Of a stretch of 64,000 nucleotides of DNA, positions 17,135 through 25,917 are shown piece after piece. Source of the DNA: Bacteroidaceae bacterium (GTDB taxonomy: Bacteria; Bacteroidota; Bacteroidia; Bacteroidales; Bacteroidaceae); the NCBI GenBank assembly GCA_017383485.1, contig JAFNXM010000004.1, positions 1-64,000 of the forward strand. Reading direction: 5' to 3'. The notes under the pieces are model-generated. The model was not told where the DNA came from and made no database searches. It saw only the letters and a list, made by a program, of their open reading frames with translations. Both the position numbers and the translations under genes were made by a program. Positions within the stretch are counted from its first letter, which is position 1, and each line of letters opens with the position of its first letter.

Positions 17135-18267
17135 GCAAATTCAACTAATAAATGCAACAGGATTATCGGTTTGAGATAATTTCAGTGAGCAGAGAGGAAA
17201 ATTCCCTCCCTTGCTCTACTGAATGGGATAAAAGTGCTTACTTTACTCCGTCAAACCTCCTACCGAAATCAGTTGTAAAGATGAAACACTTAACCCGAGA
17301 GCAATGATATGGAATTTCTTTGATGTTACAAGAAGGAAAGAGTAGAAAAGATATAGCCAAGGCAATAGGTGTAAGCACCAGTACCATCAGTAGGGAGTTG
17401 CGCAAGAACTGTGACATGAGAAACGGGACTTACAATTACGACCTTGCCCAACGTAAATACGAGACACGATTGAAACTTCGTGGACGCAAACCAGTCTTCA
17501 CAAAAGAAATGAAGGATACGGTCATTTCCTTATTGGAAGAAGGCTATAGTCCTGAACAGATAAAAGGACGTAGTAATGTGGACGGATTTGCTATGGTCTC
17601 CCATGAGACAATATACCGTTGGATATGGGAAGACAAACGCAAGAAAGGTACTCTGTGCCAATATCTTCGTCGGAAAGGGAAGAAATACAACAAACGTGGA
17701 AACTCTCTTGCAGGAAGGGGATACATCCCCAACCGTATTGATATAGAAGAACGCCCTGCAATAGTGGACCTAAAGGAAAGATTTGGAGATCTGGAAATAG
17801 ATACAGTTATAGGAAGCAACCATAAGGGGGCACTTGTCACCATCAACGACAGGCTTACCTCTAAGGTCTGGATTCGAAAGCTTTCGGGGAAGGATGCCAC
17901 CCCGTTATCCTTGAAGACCATCGAAGTGTTGCAGCCCATAAAAGACTTGATACATACAATAACGGCAGACAATGGAAAAGAATTCGCAAAACATCAGGAA
18001 ATAGCAGAGAAATTGGAAATTTCTTTCTATTTTTGTAAGCCGTACCATTCTTGGGAACGTGGAGCCAATGAGAATATGAACGGTCTCATCAGGCAATACA
18101 TCCCCAAAGGAACGGACTTCAGTGGAATAACCGATGAGTTTGTTTCCTGGGTTGAGAACAAGTTGAACAACAGACCCAGAAAGAGGCTTGGTTATCTCAC
18201 ACCAAATGAGAAATTTAATTCAATATTAACAAATTAGAATTCGATTGCATTTGCAAGTTGAATTCGC
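17135..18267 (+). mobile_element. IS30-family insertion sequence, about 1.13 kb
   Basis: Bounded by imperfect 23-bp inverted repeats: 17135-17157 and 18245-18267, agreeing at 19 of 23 positions (shared core AATTCAACT and AAATGCAA). It contains one transposase frame with a DDE triad. No target duplication longer than a base or two is evident; IS30 elements normally make only very short ones. It lies between the deacylase and SPFH genes and appears to have separated the latter from an upstream promoter. Confidence 0.85.
17281..18237 (+). pseudogene. IS30 transposase with nonsense codon 9
   Basis: The natural start ATG at 17281 reads MKHLTREQ, then TGA at 17305-17307, then YGISLMLQEGKSRKDIAKAI in the same frame. 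A C-to-T change of an Arg codon (CGA) explains it, since IS30 proteins usually have EQRY here. Translation could restart at TTG 17320 or ATG 17323, giving 304-305 residues that keep the HTH (DIAKAIGVSTSTISRELRKN) and the whole catalytic core: Asp in DLEIDTVIGSNHKGAL, Asp in ADNGKEF, Glu in ERGANENMNGLIRQYIPKG. So it may still be partly active; classed as broken because the full start is interrupted. Confidence 0.75.
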
Positions 18268-18308
18268 CAAAAAAGAAGATTAGAACAAGTAATTTAACTA
18301 TGTAGAAT

Positions 18309-19250
18309 ATGGAAAATAAAGAATTAAACTTCACAGGCAAAGCGTATAATGGTTTTGCGCTTTTGTTTATTAATCTGATTGTCGTTCCTCTGCTCATCGG
18401 TCTGCCATTTTTGCTAGGCGAGGCATACTTGATTCCCTGCATCATCAATGCTGCAGTATGGGGCATTTGGTTCTTTATCATGATAGCGGGATTTTTTTCG
18501 CAGGAACCAGGAGAAACTCGCGTCATGGTCTTCTTTGGTAAATACAAAGGTACGTTCTCTGAGACAGGCTTCTTTTGGGTGAATCCCTTTATGGATAAGA
18601 AGAAACTATCACTCCGTGCAAGAAACTTAGATGGCGAACCAATCAAGGTAAATGACAAAGTCGGCAATCCAATTATGATAGGCCTCGTACTCGTTTGGAA
18701 ACTGAAAGACACCTACAAGGCTATGTTTGAGATCGACTCGCAAACACTAGCACAAAAGTCTGCTGATGGTATGACCAACGTGGTAGGACGTATGAAAGCC
18801 TTCGAAGACTTCGTGCGTGTACAGAGTGATGCTGCGCTCAGACAAGTTGCTGGACACTATGCTTACGATGAGACTGGCAGCGAAACTGAAGAACTGACGC
18901 TGAGATCAGGTGGCGAAGAAATCAACGAAAGGCTGGAACAGCAACTCAACGAGCGCTTGGATATGGCAGGCATCGAGGTGGTGGAAGCACGCATCAATTA
19001 CTTGGCTTATGCTCCAGAGATTGCAGCAGTAATGCTCCGCAGACAGCAGGCAGGTGCCATCATTTCGGCACGAGAAAAGATTGTAGAAGGCGCAGTATCT
19101 ATGGTAAAAATGGCAATCGACAAGTTGGAAGCAGAAAAAGTCGTGGATATGGACGAAAAGGCCAAAGCTACAATGGTCAGCAATCTGATGGTGGTGCTTT
19201 GTTCAGAGGAATCTGCGCAACCGGTAGTTAATTCTGGTGCTGCACAATAA
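18309..19250 (+). CDS. SPFH (band 7) domain membrane protein
   Basis: 313 residues. Two hydrophobic segments lie at about 17-60 (FALLFINLIVVPLLIGLPFL and a second), followed by the SPFH fold: GETRVMVFFGKYKGTFSETG, GEPIKVNDKVGNPIMIGLVL, VWKLKDTYKAMFEID, then a long helix with LNERLDMAGIEVVEARINYL and YAPEIAAVMLRRQQAGAII. SPFH proteins (stomatin/flotillin-like) form large oligomers at membranes and organise proteases or lipid domains. No NfeD or protease partner gene is adjacent. An IS30 element now sits 41 bp upstream of its ATG. Confidence 0.88.
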   Translation: MENKELNFTGKAYNGFALLFINLIVVPLLIGLPFLLGEAYLIPCIINAAVWGIWFFIMIAGFFSQEPGETRVMVFFGKYKGTFSETGFFWVNPFMDKKKLSLRARNLDGEPIKVNDKVGNPIMIGLVLVWKLKDTYKAMFEIDSQTLAQKSADGMTNVVGRMKAFEDFVRVQSDAALRQVAGHYAYDETGSETEELTLRSGGEEINERLEQQLNERLDMAGIEVVEARINYLAYAPEIAAVMLRRQQAGAIISAREKIVEGAVSMVKMAIDKLEAEKVVDMDEKAKATMVSNLMVVLCSEESAQPVVNSGAAQ

Positions 19251-19393
19251 ACTCTCTGGTAAAGCTATCTTTTGAAACATAAGAAACATGTGCTATGTCC
19301 AATTACAGCTTGGGCATAGCATTTTTTATGTCTCATCTTGTCAAAAAATGCCGAAAGCATCGCAGAAATTACCAAGGACCCGATAAAAAAGAG

Positions 19394-19401
19394 TAACTTT
19401 G
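19394..19401 (+). promoter_or_regulatory. -7 box of the ABC-F gene
   Basis: TAACTTTG, an exact TAnnTTTG match, 47 bp before the ATG at 19449. Confidence 0.45.
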
Positions 19402-19448
19402 CGGGGAAATTGAAAGTAACATTAGATATACATCGAATAACATAAGAC

Positions 19449-21086
19449 ATGGTATCAGTAGACGGACTTGCCGTAGAGTTTGGCGGCACAACACTTTTCA
19501 GTGACATCTCGTTTGTCATCAATGAGAAAGACCGCATCGCCCTAATGGGTAAAAATGGTGCGGGCAAGAGTACTTTGCTCAAGATCTTGGCTGGTGTACG
19601 CCAACCCAGTCGTGGTGTGGTTTCTGCGCCAAAAGGTACTGTGATAGCCTATTTGCCTCAGCACTTGATGACAGAAGATGGCCGCACAGTCTTTGAGGAG
19701 ACGTCGCAGGCCTTTGCACATCTGCACGAAATGGAAGCAGAGATTGAAGAGCTGAACAGACAATTGGCAGAACGCACCGACTACGAGAGCGACGAGTACA
19801 TGCAATTGATCGAAGACGTTGCTACGAAGAGCGAGAAGTTCTATGCCATCGATATGACCCACTTCGAAGAGGATGTAGAGAAGACTTTGTTGGGACTGGG
19901 CTTTGAACGCAAAGATTTCGACAGACAGACCAGCGAATTCTCGGGCGGATGGCGCATGCGCATCGAATTGGCAAAGATGCTACTTCAAAACCCCGACGTA
20001 CTCCTCCTGGACGAGCCGACTAACCACCTGGACATCGAATCTATCGGCTGGCTGGAAGATTTCCTGATCAATAATGGCAAGGCTGTAGTCGTAATCAGTC
20101 ACGACCGCAAGTTTGTAGACAATATCACCACCCGTACTATCGAAGTGACAATGGGACGCATCTACGACTACAAGGTCAACTATTCGCACTACCTGCAGTT
20201 GCGTGCTGAGCGTCGCGAGCAACAAATGAAGCAATGGGAAGAGCAACAGAAGATGATACAAGAGACCAAGGACTTCATCGAAAGGTTCAAGGGGACATAT
20301 TCCAAGACCTTCCAGGTGCAAAGCCGTGTGAAGATGCTGGAGAAACTGGAACTGATCGAAGTAGATGAGGAAGACACCTCTGCACTACGCCTGAAGTTCC
20401 CCCCTTCGCCTCGCAGTGGACAATATCCCGTAATTGCCGAAGATGTCGAGAAAGCATTCGACACGAAGCAAATCTTCAGTCGTGTGAATTTGACCATCGA
20501 GCGTGGTGACAAGGTGGCGTTTGTGGGACGCAATGGCGAGGGTAAATCGACCTTCGTACGTTGTTTGATGAAAGAACTGGAGCATGGCGGCACGCTGACC
20601 CTTGGGCATAATGTGCAGATCGGGTATTTCGCGCAAAATCAAGCCTCGCTGTTGGACGAAAACCTGACCGTCTTCCAAACGATCGACGATGTGGCGAAAG
20701 GCGACATTCGCAACAAGATACGCGACCTGCTCGGCGCATTCATGTTCGGCGGGGAAGCAAGTACGAAGAAAGTGAAAGTGCTATCTGGCGGCGAAAGAAC
20801 GCGCCTAGCACTGATGAAGTTGCTCCTGGAACCAGTCAATTTGCTCATTCTGGACGAACCGACCAACCACCTCGACCTGAAGACCAAAGATATCCTGAAG
20901 CAAGCGCTGCTCGACTTCGACGGCACGCTGATCTGCGTATCGCACGACCGTGACTTCCTGGACGGCTTGGTCAGCAAGGTATACGAATTTGGCGGCGGCC
21001 GCGTGCGCGAGCACCTGTGCGGCATCTACGAATTCCTGGAAAGCAAGAAAATGGAAAACCTCCAAGAACTGGAGCGTAAAGGATAA
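19449..21086 (+). CDS. ABC-F family ribosome-associated ATPase
   Basis: 545 residues with two ABC domains and no membrane segments. Walker A GKNGAGKSTLLK and GRNGEGKSTFV; signatures FSGGWRMRIELAK and LSGGERTRLALMK; Walker B LLLDEPTNHLDIES and LILDEPTNHLDLKT. The linker (about 240-310) is charged and helical (REQQMKQWEEQQKMIQETKD), the ABC-F P-site tRNA interaction motif region. ABC-F proteins bind the ribosomal E site and relieve stalls or confer antibiotic protection. The sequence is like the housekeeping YbiT/Uup-type group; no resistance subtype can be claimed. Confidence 0.92.
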   Translation: MVSVDGLAVEFGGTTLFSDISFVINEKDRIALMGKNGAGKSTLLKILAGVRQPSRGVVSAPKGTVIAYLPQHLMTEDGRTVFEETSQAFAHLHEMEAEIEELNRQLAERTDYESDEYMQLIEDVATKSEKFYAIDMTHFEEDVEKTLLGLGFERKDFDRQTSEFSGGWRMRIELAKMLLQNPDVLLLDEPTNHLDIESIGWLEDFLINNGKAVVVISHDRKFVDNITTRTIEVTMGRIYDYKVNYSHYLQLRAERREQQMKQWEEQQKMIQETKDFIERFKGTYSKTFQVQSRVKMLEKLELIEVDEEDTSALRLKFPPSPRSGQYPVIAEDVEKAFDTKQIFSRVNLTIERGDKVAFVGRNGEGKSTFVRCLMKELEHGGTLTLGHNVQIGYFAQNQASLLDENLTVFQTIDDVAKGDIRNKIRDLLGAFMFGGEASTKKVKVLSGGERTRLALMKLLLEPVNLLILDEPTNHLDLKTKDILKQALLDFDGTLICVSHDRDFLDGLVSKVYEFGGGRVREHLCGIYEFLESKKMENLQELERKG

Positions 21087-21088
21087 TA

Positions 21089-21138
21089 AAAACAGGCAAA
21101 TCCTCATCGTAAATTGGATTTGCCTGTTTTCTTTTTTT
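21089..21138 (+). terminator. Rho-independent terminator of the ABC-F gene
   Basis: AAAACAGGCAAATCC pairs with GGATTTGCCTGTTTT around a short loop, followed by a run of T. The reverse side also has T-rich ends, so it may serve the converging gene at 21181 too. Confidence 0.85.
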
Positions 21139-21180
21139 TATTTATAGAAGGGGACTTTTGATTTAGTCCTCTTTTATGTT

Positions 21181-23817
21181 TTATTTCAACTTAGCAATTG
21201 TTTGTTTCAATTGATTGCCGATGCCGATGGTGTAACCTTGTGTGCGGAATACTACGCGGTTGAACGTATCGCCGATGAATACGATGGGCAGTGCCTCGTT
21301 GTGTACCAATTCTGTGCCGCGAAGATCCTTCATGCAAACACCATTTTCATCTATACCGAAGACAATGTTTTTGGGCAGAGCGGTAAATTCGCTGCTGGTC
21401 TTTTTGAAGTTTTCGTAGTCAGCATGCGAGGGGAAGAGGACCAGTATGCTGCGACCCCATGCCTCGAGTGCTTGCGCTTCTCTTTCCAAGTCGTGCAAGA
21501 TGTGGTTGCTTGGTTCATGTCCCGCCTTGATCAATGCTACGGCAAAGTAGCCACGACCAGTGGTCGAGAGGATTGAGCGCGATTTGCCAGTAGCAATGTC
21601 GTAATATAAGTTTTCGGAATTGAAATTGCCAATCACTTGTACGCCCGATTCGTCGCGACGCATATCCAATACGTGTGTAGATGTTTTGTTGGGTTCTACT
21701 GAGAAGAACGACAGGTTAGCCAATACACTGCCGTCAGCCATACGTGTGCCCGAAGTCATCAGATAGTTGCCCTGAGTCAAATCTGCGCCGTTGGCAAAGT
21801 TGTTTTGCCAATTGTATTCGTCGGGATATTCTTGCAAGAAGAGACCTCCGTTTTCCTTGATTTGGCTCAAGGTGAAGTGGATGTAGTATTTCGGATTTTC
21901 CATACCATCACGTGGTGTGAAGGTCAGGTTTACTTTACCCTTGGGCTGATTGATTTCTGCTACCGCCTTTTCTGCATCCTCTTTGTCGGCGAGTGTCACT
22001 CCTATCCACTGTCCCTTTTCGTTCAGGTACTCTACGTTGCCATTCACGGGGTTGATGCGTGCGGGAATTTTCAGACTTCGTGCGATAGCTACAAAGAGCA
22101 AGCCCTTCGAGCGAACGTCTGTGTGTTTCATATCCAATACAGATTCAGGCGCAGTCCAAAGTTTGAGCGGATTCCACACCTTTTCGGTGGAAATATTGCT
22201 TTGAATCCATGCCGCGATATCAGCTGGATTTTTCTTGAACTGTTTTGCTTTTTTACCCTTGAAAGCCTTTTGCATCTCGCTGCGCCAGGGTGTGAGATGC
22301 TCGGTAGAAATGCGAGCGCACAGCACATAGTTGCGCAGGATGGAGTCTGAGGTGTTGAATGCGACGTGTTGCAAATGGTCCTCAGCGACGCCGAGTTCGA
22401 AATCGCGCAAGTCTTTTACGGCTAAGACTTCCAGGTAGTCGAGCGCCTTAGTACCATATTTATTATATAGGGTGAATACATTTTCATAGTTGCCCCTGCT
22501 CTTTTGCACCAAGGGCCACAGGCGTGCTTGGTCTGCGCCGTTTGCTTTGCAGAAGTCCGCTACTTTTTGTTCGTTTGGCCACGAAGCGATGTAAGCCAGT
22601 CGGATGCTATCTTCGTAGGCAAAGCGTTTCGCATTGGTTTGTACCTGTTCGTCGGTCAATGCAGGCAGATTATTTTCGCCGGCAGGCGGAGTGATATTCA
22701 TTTGCATTGAGAACGTCTCACCCAGTTTGTGATCCATGCACACAGTCGCTTCGCCGTTTTCGCCGGCAGTGACTTTGCCCCATCCGAACTTATCCTTGTC
22801 GTAAGCGAATACCACAAAGTCGCCCAGACCAGTCAGGATAGACGCGCGGCCCGTTCTGTTGGTCTTAGTACTCAGTACGGTGTAGAATTCGCCATAGTTG
22901 TAGATTCTAAATTCTATAGAAGTGTCGGGACAGGGTTTGCCTTCCTTGTCGGTCACCAAGACCGTAGTGCGTGCCACCTTGGCATAGTTGCGTGTCACAT
23001 TGATTTCGGTGAAACAAGGTGTGCGGTACATCACATCCTCGGGGCCATCGTATTTGCCGAATACCTTAGTGTGCATCAGCATCCCTCTCGAGGCGGGCTG
23101 ATTGAACCAACCGAGGTTGAGCACCGGTTCGGGCTCGCAAGCACCCAAGAAGTACCACTCGCCATCCGCCCAGGCTTCGACCCAAGCATGATTGTCGTCG
23201 GTATGTGCCCAACGAGGGGTGTAAACCTGTCTTGCAGGGATACCCACAGCACGCAGTGCAGCTACGGTATAGGTCGATTCCTCGCCACAACGTCCGATGG
23301 CCGAGCGCATAGACGAGAGTGGGGGAGAAGTACGTGCGTCCGAGGGTTGATAGGTCACGTGCTCGTGGCACCAGTGGTTCACCTCGAGGATAGCCTCCTT
23401 CATCGACATGCCCTTGACCCGTTCCTTCAATTCTTCGTAGCATACTGTGCGAAATTCGTCCAGATGCTCGTTGTTCACGCGCACTGGCAATACGAAATGC
23501 AACCATTCGCGTTGGGGCACCTTGTCGGCCCATTGCATCTCCTGTTGGGCACGAAGTGTCGTGCGGATTTGACGCAGGTGAAATTCGGGGCTATAGTCTG
23601 CGATATCGGGCAGTGTCATATAGGCATAGAGGAACTTCACCGCAGCACGTTCTTCGTCAGTCTTTGCTTGGCGCAAGGCATCCTTGGCATTGTCGGTGGG
23701 CAAGGTCTTCAGACGTTGGGTGTAGTCTGCTTCATAGTCTACCTTGTCTTGCGCAAACGATAGTGCGGGGAACAGGGCGCTCACGGCGATCAGAATTGAT
23801 AGGATCTGGTGTCTCAT
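21181..23817 (-). CDS. Secreted transglutaminase-like protein
   Basis: 878 residues from ATG 23817, which begins a signal peptide (MRHQILSILIAVSALFPALS, FAQ); the frame is open 51 codons further but that part is not signal-like. Residues about 175-225 hold the transglutaminase core: GRCGEESTYTVAALRAVGIP with the Cys, DDNHAWVEAW with the His, and a following Asp/Glu. The middle and C-terminal parts have Ig-like beta domains and a second transglutaminase-like stretch (RSKGLLFVAIARSLKIPARI) that lacks Cys. A final region (LILVLFPSHADYENFKKTSS type) is thioredoxin-like. Related Bacteroidales proteins are envelope proteins of unknown substrate. It follows the PurF-like gene by 64 bp. Confidence 0.8.
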   Translation of the reverse strand: MRHQILSILIAVSALFPALSFAQDKVDYEADYTQRLKTLPTDNAKDALRQAKTDEERAAVKFLYAYMTLPDIADYSPEFHLRQIRTTLRAQQEMQWADKVPQREWLHFVLPVRVNNEHLDEFRTVCYEELKERVKGMSMKEAILEVNHWCHEHVTYQPSDARTSPPLSSMRSAIGRCGEESTYTVAALRAVGIPARQVYTPRWAHTDDNHAWVEAWADGEWYFLGACEPEPVLNLGWFNQPASRGMLMHTKVFGKYDGPEDVMYRTPCFTEINVTRNYAKVARTTVLVTDKEGKPCPDTSIEFRIYNYGEFYTVLSTKTNRTGRASILTGLGDFVVFAYDKDKFGWGKVTAGENGEATVCMDHKLGETFSMQMNITPPAGENNLPALTDEQVQTNAKRFAYEDSIRLAYIASWPNEQKVADFCKANGADQARLWPLVQKSRGNYENVFTLYNKYGTKALDYLEVLAVKDLRDFELGVAEDHLQHVAFNTSDSILRNYVLCARISTEHLTPWRSEMQKAFKGKKAKQFKKNPADIAAWIQSNISTEKVWNPLKLWTAPESVLDMKHTDVRSKGLLFVAIARSLKIPARINPVNGNVEYLNEKGQWIGVTLADKEDAEKAVAEINQPKGKVNLTFTPRDGMENPKYYIHFTLSQIKENGGLFLQEYPDEYNWQNNFANGADLTQGNYLMTSGTRMADGSVLANLSFFSVEPNKTSTHVLDMRRDESGVQVIGNFNSENLYYDIATGKSRSILSTTGRGYFAVALIKAGHEPSNHILHDLEREAQALEAWGRSILVLFPSHADYENFKKTSSEFTALPKNIVFGIDENGVCMKDLRGTELVHNEALPIVFIGDTFNRVVFRTQGYTIGIGNQLKQTIAKLK

Positions 23818-23881
23818 AGGTATGTGGTTGGAGATTTTAGGTTCTTGTTTTGTTGTAGGAGGCGTTTCGAAAAAATCCTCA

Positions 23882-25294
23882 TCAGAAGCAACTGCTACCG
23901 TCGAAGCAGTGTGTACAGAGCTGGCACTTGGGCAGGCCGATAGCCTGAACGATAGTCTCCAACTTGGCAAACTTCAGTGAAGTCAAGCCCAACTGACTGC
24001 GGATTTCCTCGACCATACGACAATATTCGGGCGAATCTGTTGTCGCGTACTTTTCGAGATTTTTATCGGGGTCGCCTTCCAGTTTTTGGATGATGTTGCG
24101 TGTGATAAGCTCCATCTTGCTCTTTTGCGAAGTGAAGCCGATGAAGGGGCACGCATAGATGAGTGGTGGACACGCGATGCGCATGTGTACCTCGCGAGCG
24201 CCTTCGTCAAACAATACCTTCACATTGTCGCGCAACTGTGTGCCACGTACGATCGAATCGTCGCAGAACAGGATGCGCTTGCCCTGCAGCATATCTTTGT
24301 TGGAAATGAGTTTCATCTTTGCTACCAACGAGCGCATCTCCTGATTCACCGGTGTGAAGCTGCGAGGCCAGGTGGGCGTGTATTTAGATATAGCGCGTTG
24401 GTAAGGGCGCTTCATGCCGTGTGCATAGCCCAGTGCCATGCCGATGCCCGAGTCGGGGATACCGCAGACATAGTCTACTTCGGTCTGATCCTCCTCGCCC
24501 ATCAGGCGTCCGCTGTCGTAGCGCATCATCTCGACGTTGCGACCTTCGTAGTTTGATGTAGGGAATCCGTAGTACACCCACAGGAACGAGCAAATCTGCA
24601 TCTTGTCGTTGCGTTGACGCAGCGTTTCCATGCCGTCGTGACGCAACTTCACGATTTCACCAGGTCCTACGTAGTATTCCACTTGGTAGTCCAGATTGGT
24701 AAACGATGTTGATTCGCTTGTCGCAGCATAGGCGCCGTCCTTCTTTCCAATGACGATGGGCGTACGTCCCCACTTGTCGCGCGCAGCGATGATACCATCT
24801 TCGGTCAGGATCAGCATCGAACACGACCCCTTGATATGATTGAACACGTTTTCGATACCTTCGACGAAGTTTTTGCCTTGGATGATGAGCAGGGCGATCA
24901 ATTCAGTTTGATTCGTCTTGCCCGAAGAGAGTTCGGCGAAGTGCTTGTTTTCGCTCAGCAGCATTTGTTCCAGTTCGTCGATGTTTTGGATCTTTGCCAC
25001 AGTCACGATGGCAAATCTGCCCAGGTGCGAATTAATCACGATGGGTTGAGCATCTGTGTCGCTGATCACACCAATGCCCGAATTGCAACCGGCAAATCTG
25101 CCCAGCGAACCTTCGAATTTAGAACGGAAATAAGCGCTTTCCAAATTGTGGATAGAGCGGGTGAAAGCGCGTTCAGTCTGATTGTATCCCGCCATACCTC
25201 CACGGCGAGTGCCGAGGTGTGAGTTATAATCTGTGCCGTAAAATAAGTCGGCAGTGCATTCTGTAGATGATATTGTACCGAAAAAACCTCCCAT
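23882..25294 (-). CDS. Amidophosphoribosyltransferase paralogue with a degenerate glutaminase site
   Basis: 470 residues, full length for PurF. The phosphoribosyltransferase half is intact: PRPP loop ILFCDDSIVRGTQL at 341-354, GIPDSGIGMALGYAHGMKRP at 278-297. Fe-S-type cysteines C235, C382, C457 and C460 match the four-ligand pattern of the B. subtilis enzyme. The N-terminal glutaminase half keeps the fold but starts MGGFFGTIS, with Gly in place of the catalytic Cys2; the glutamine-holding GHxRYST motif is also gone (GCNSGIGVISD at 69-79 before DAQP). It should therefore not use glutamine; it might use free ammonia, or act as a regulator or a different transferase. No purF neighbour is present. 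The start is firm: ATG 25294 directly precedes the domain. Confidence 0.85.
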   Translation of the reverse strand: MGGFFGTISSTECTADLFYGTDYNSHLGTRRGGMAGYNQTERAFTRSIHNLESAYFRSKFEGSLGRFAGCNSGIGVISDTDAQPIVINSHLGRFAIVTVAKIQNIDELEQMLLSENKHFAELSSGKTNQTELIALLIIQGKNFVEGIENVFNHIKGSCSMLILTEDGIIAARDKWGRTPIVIGKKDGAYAATSESTSFTNLDYQVEYYVGPGEIVKLRHDGMETLRQRNDKMQICSFLWVYYGFPTSNYEGRNVEMMRYDSGRLMGEEDQTEVDYVCGIPDSGIGMALGYAHGMKRPYQRAISKYTPTWPRSFTPVNQEMRSLVAKMKLISNKDMLQGKRILFCDDSIVRGTQLRDNVKVLFDEGAREVHMRIACPPLIYACPFIGFTSQKSKMELITRNIIQKLEGDPDKNLEKYATTDSPEYCRMVEEIRSQLGLTSLKFAKLETIVQAIGLPKCQLCTHCFDGSSCF

Positions 25295-25323
25295 AGGAAA
25301 ATGATGTTTTTTGTTTGAGAGTT

Positions 25324-25331
25324 CAAAATTA
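25324..25331 (-). promoter_or_regulatory. -7 box of the PurF-like gene
   Basis: TAATTTTG on the minus strand, exact TAnnTTTG, 29 bp before the ATG. Confidence 0.45.
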
Positions 25332-25445
25332 CTACACCCCGAGAAAAAGGCAAAGCGAAAGCCCCATTTTTTTCAATATTTTTTAGTAAAAACTGAGGAT
25401 ATGGTAGGTCGAGACTGCAGAATTATAGTTTCTAAAATCGTTCCA

Positions 25446-25801
25446 AAAAATGCGAAAAATTTTGACAAACGGACTTCGCGTTCTAGAACGGGAAAATCAT
25501 ACGACATCAGACCTCGTGTGAAAAAGTCTAGGCTTTTTTGAAAAAAGGTCTAAGATAATTTTCACGAGGCGTCGCGAAATTTTCACAAACCCTTGACTTT
25601 TTTGATGATTCCATCTCCAGATTTTACGAATTTATCCCACTTTTTCAATGAAAAACCCTGAAAATTCCTGGGGCTTGACAGAAAAAGTCCGAAAAAGCCT
25701 GTTTTTTGACCCCGTGAGAATCGCGTATTTCCGACCAACTGATCTGTTGGTGGAAAATAAGCGCAAAACACCCCCTGAAAAATGCGAAAAATTTTGACAA
25801 A
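25446..25801. repeat. Pair of identical 24-bp direct repeats
   Basis: 25446-25469 and 25778-25801 are identical; core TGCGAAAAATTTTGACAAA. They frame a 308-bp segment that holds the hairpin repeat. Confidence 0.7.
25512..25579. repeat. Dispersed repeat locus B: hairpin with bulge
   Basis: CCTCGTG-TG-AAAA (25512-25524) pairs with TTTTCACGAGG (25559-25569) with a 2-nt bulge. The right arm ACGAGGCGTCGCGAAA (25564-25579) is the family core. The interior contains AAAAAAGGTCTAAG. Confidence 0.75.
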
Positions 25802-25870
25802 TTATGTCGGCGATTTATAGCGTACAGGGCATTTTGTTGGTATAAAAGTCGGACGAATAGTATTTTTTTG

Positions 25871-25878
25871 TAAATTTG
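25871..25878 (+). promoter_or_regulatory. -7 box of the Sel1-repeat gene
   Basis: TAAATTTG, exact TAnnTTTG, 39 bp before the ATG at 25918. Confidence 0.4.
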
Positions 25879-25917
25879 TCACGTTGAAAGAAAATCATAA
25901 AAAATCAAATAAAATTT

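Larger units (their letters stand above)
25295..25917. other. Divergent intergenic region with repeats
   Basis: 623 bp with no gene. Contains promoter boxes for both flanking genes, one locus of the dispersed hairpin family (25512-25579), and an exact 24-bp direct repeat at 25446-25469 and 25778-25801. Otherwise AT-rich with poly-A and poly-T runs. Confidence 0.7.

Noticed and set aside
22729..23763. 344-codon open frame on the plus strand
   Set aside because: Antisense to the transglutaminase-like gene, whose motifs are clear; no family match.
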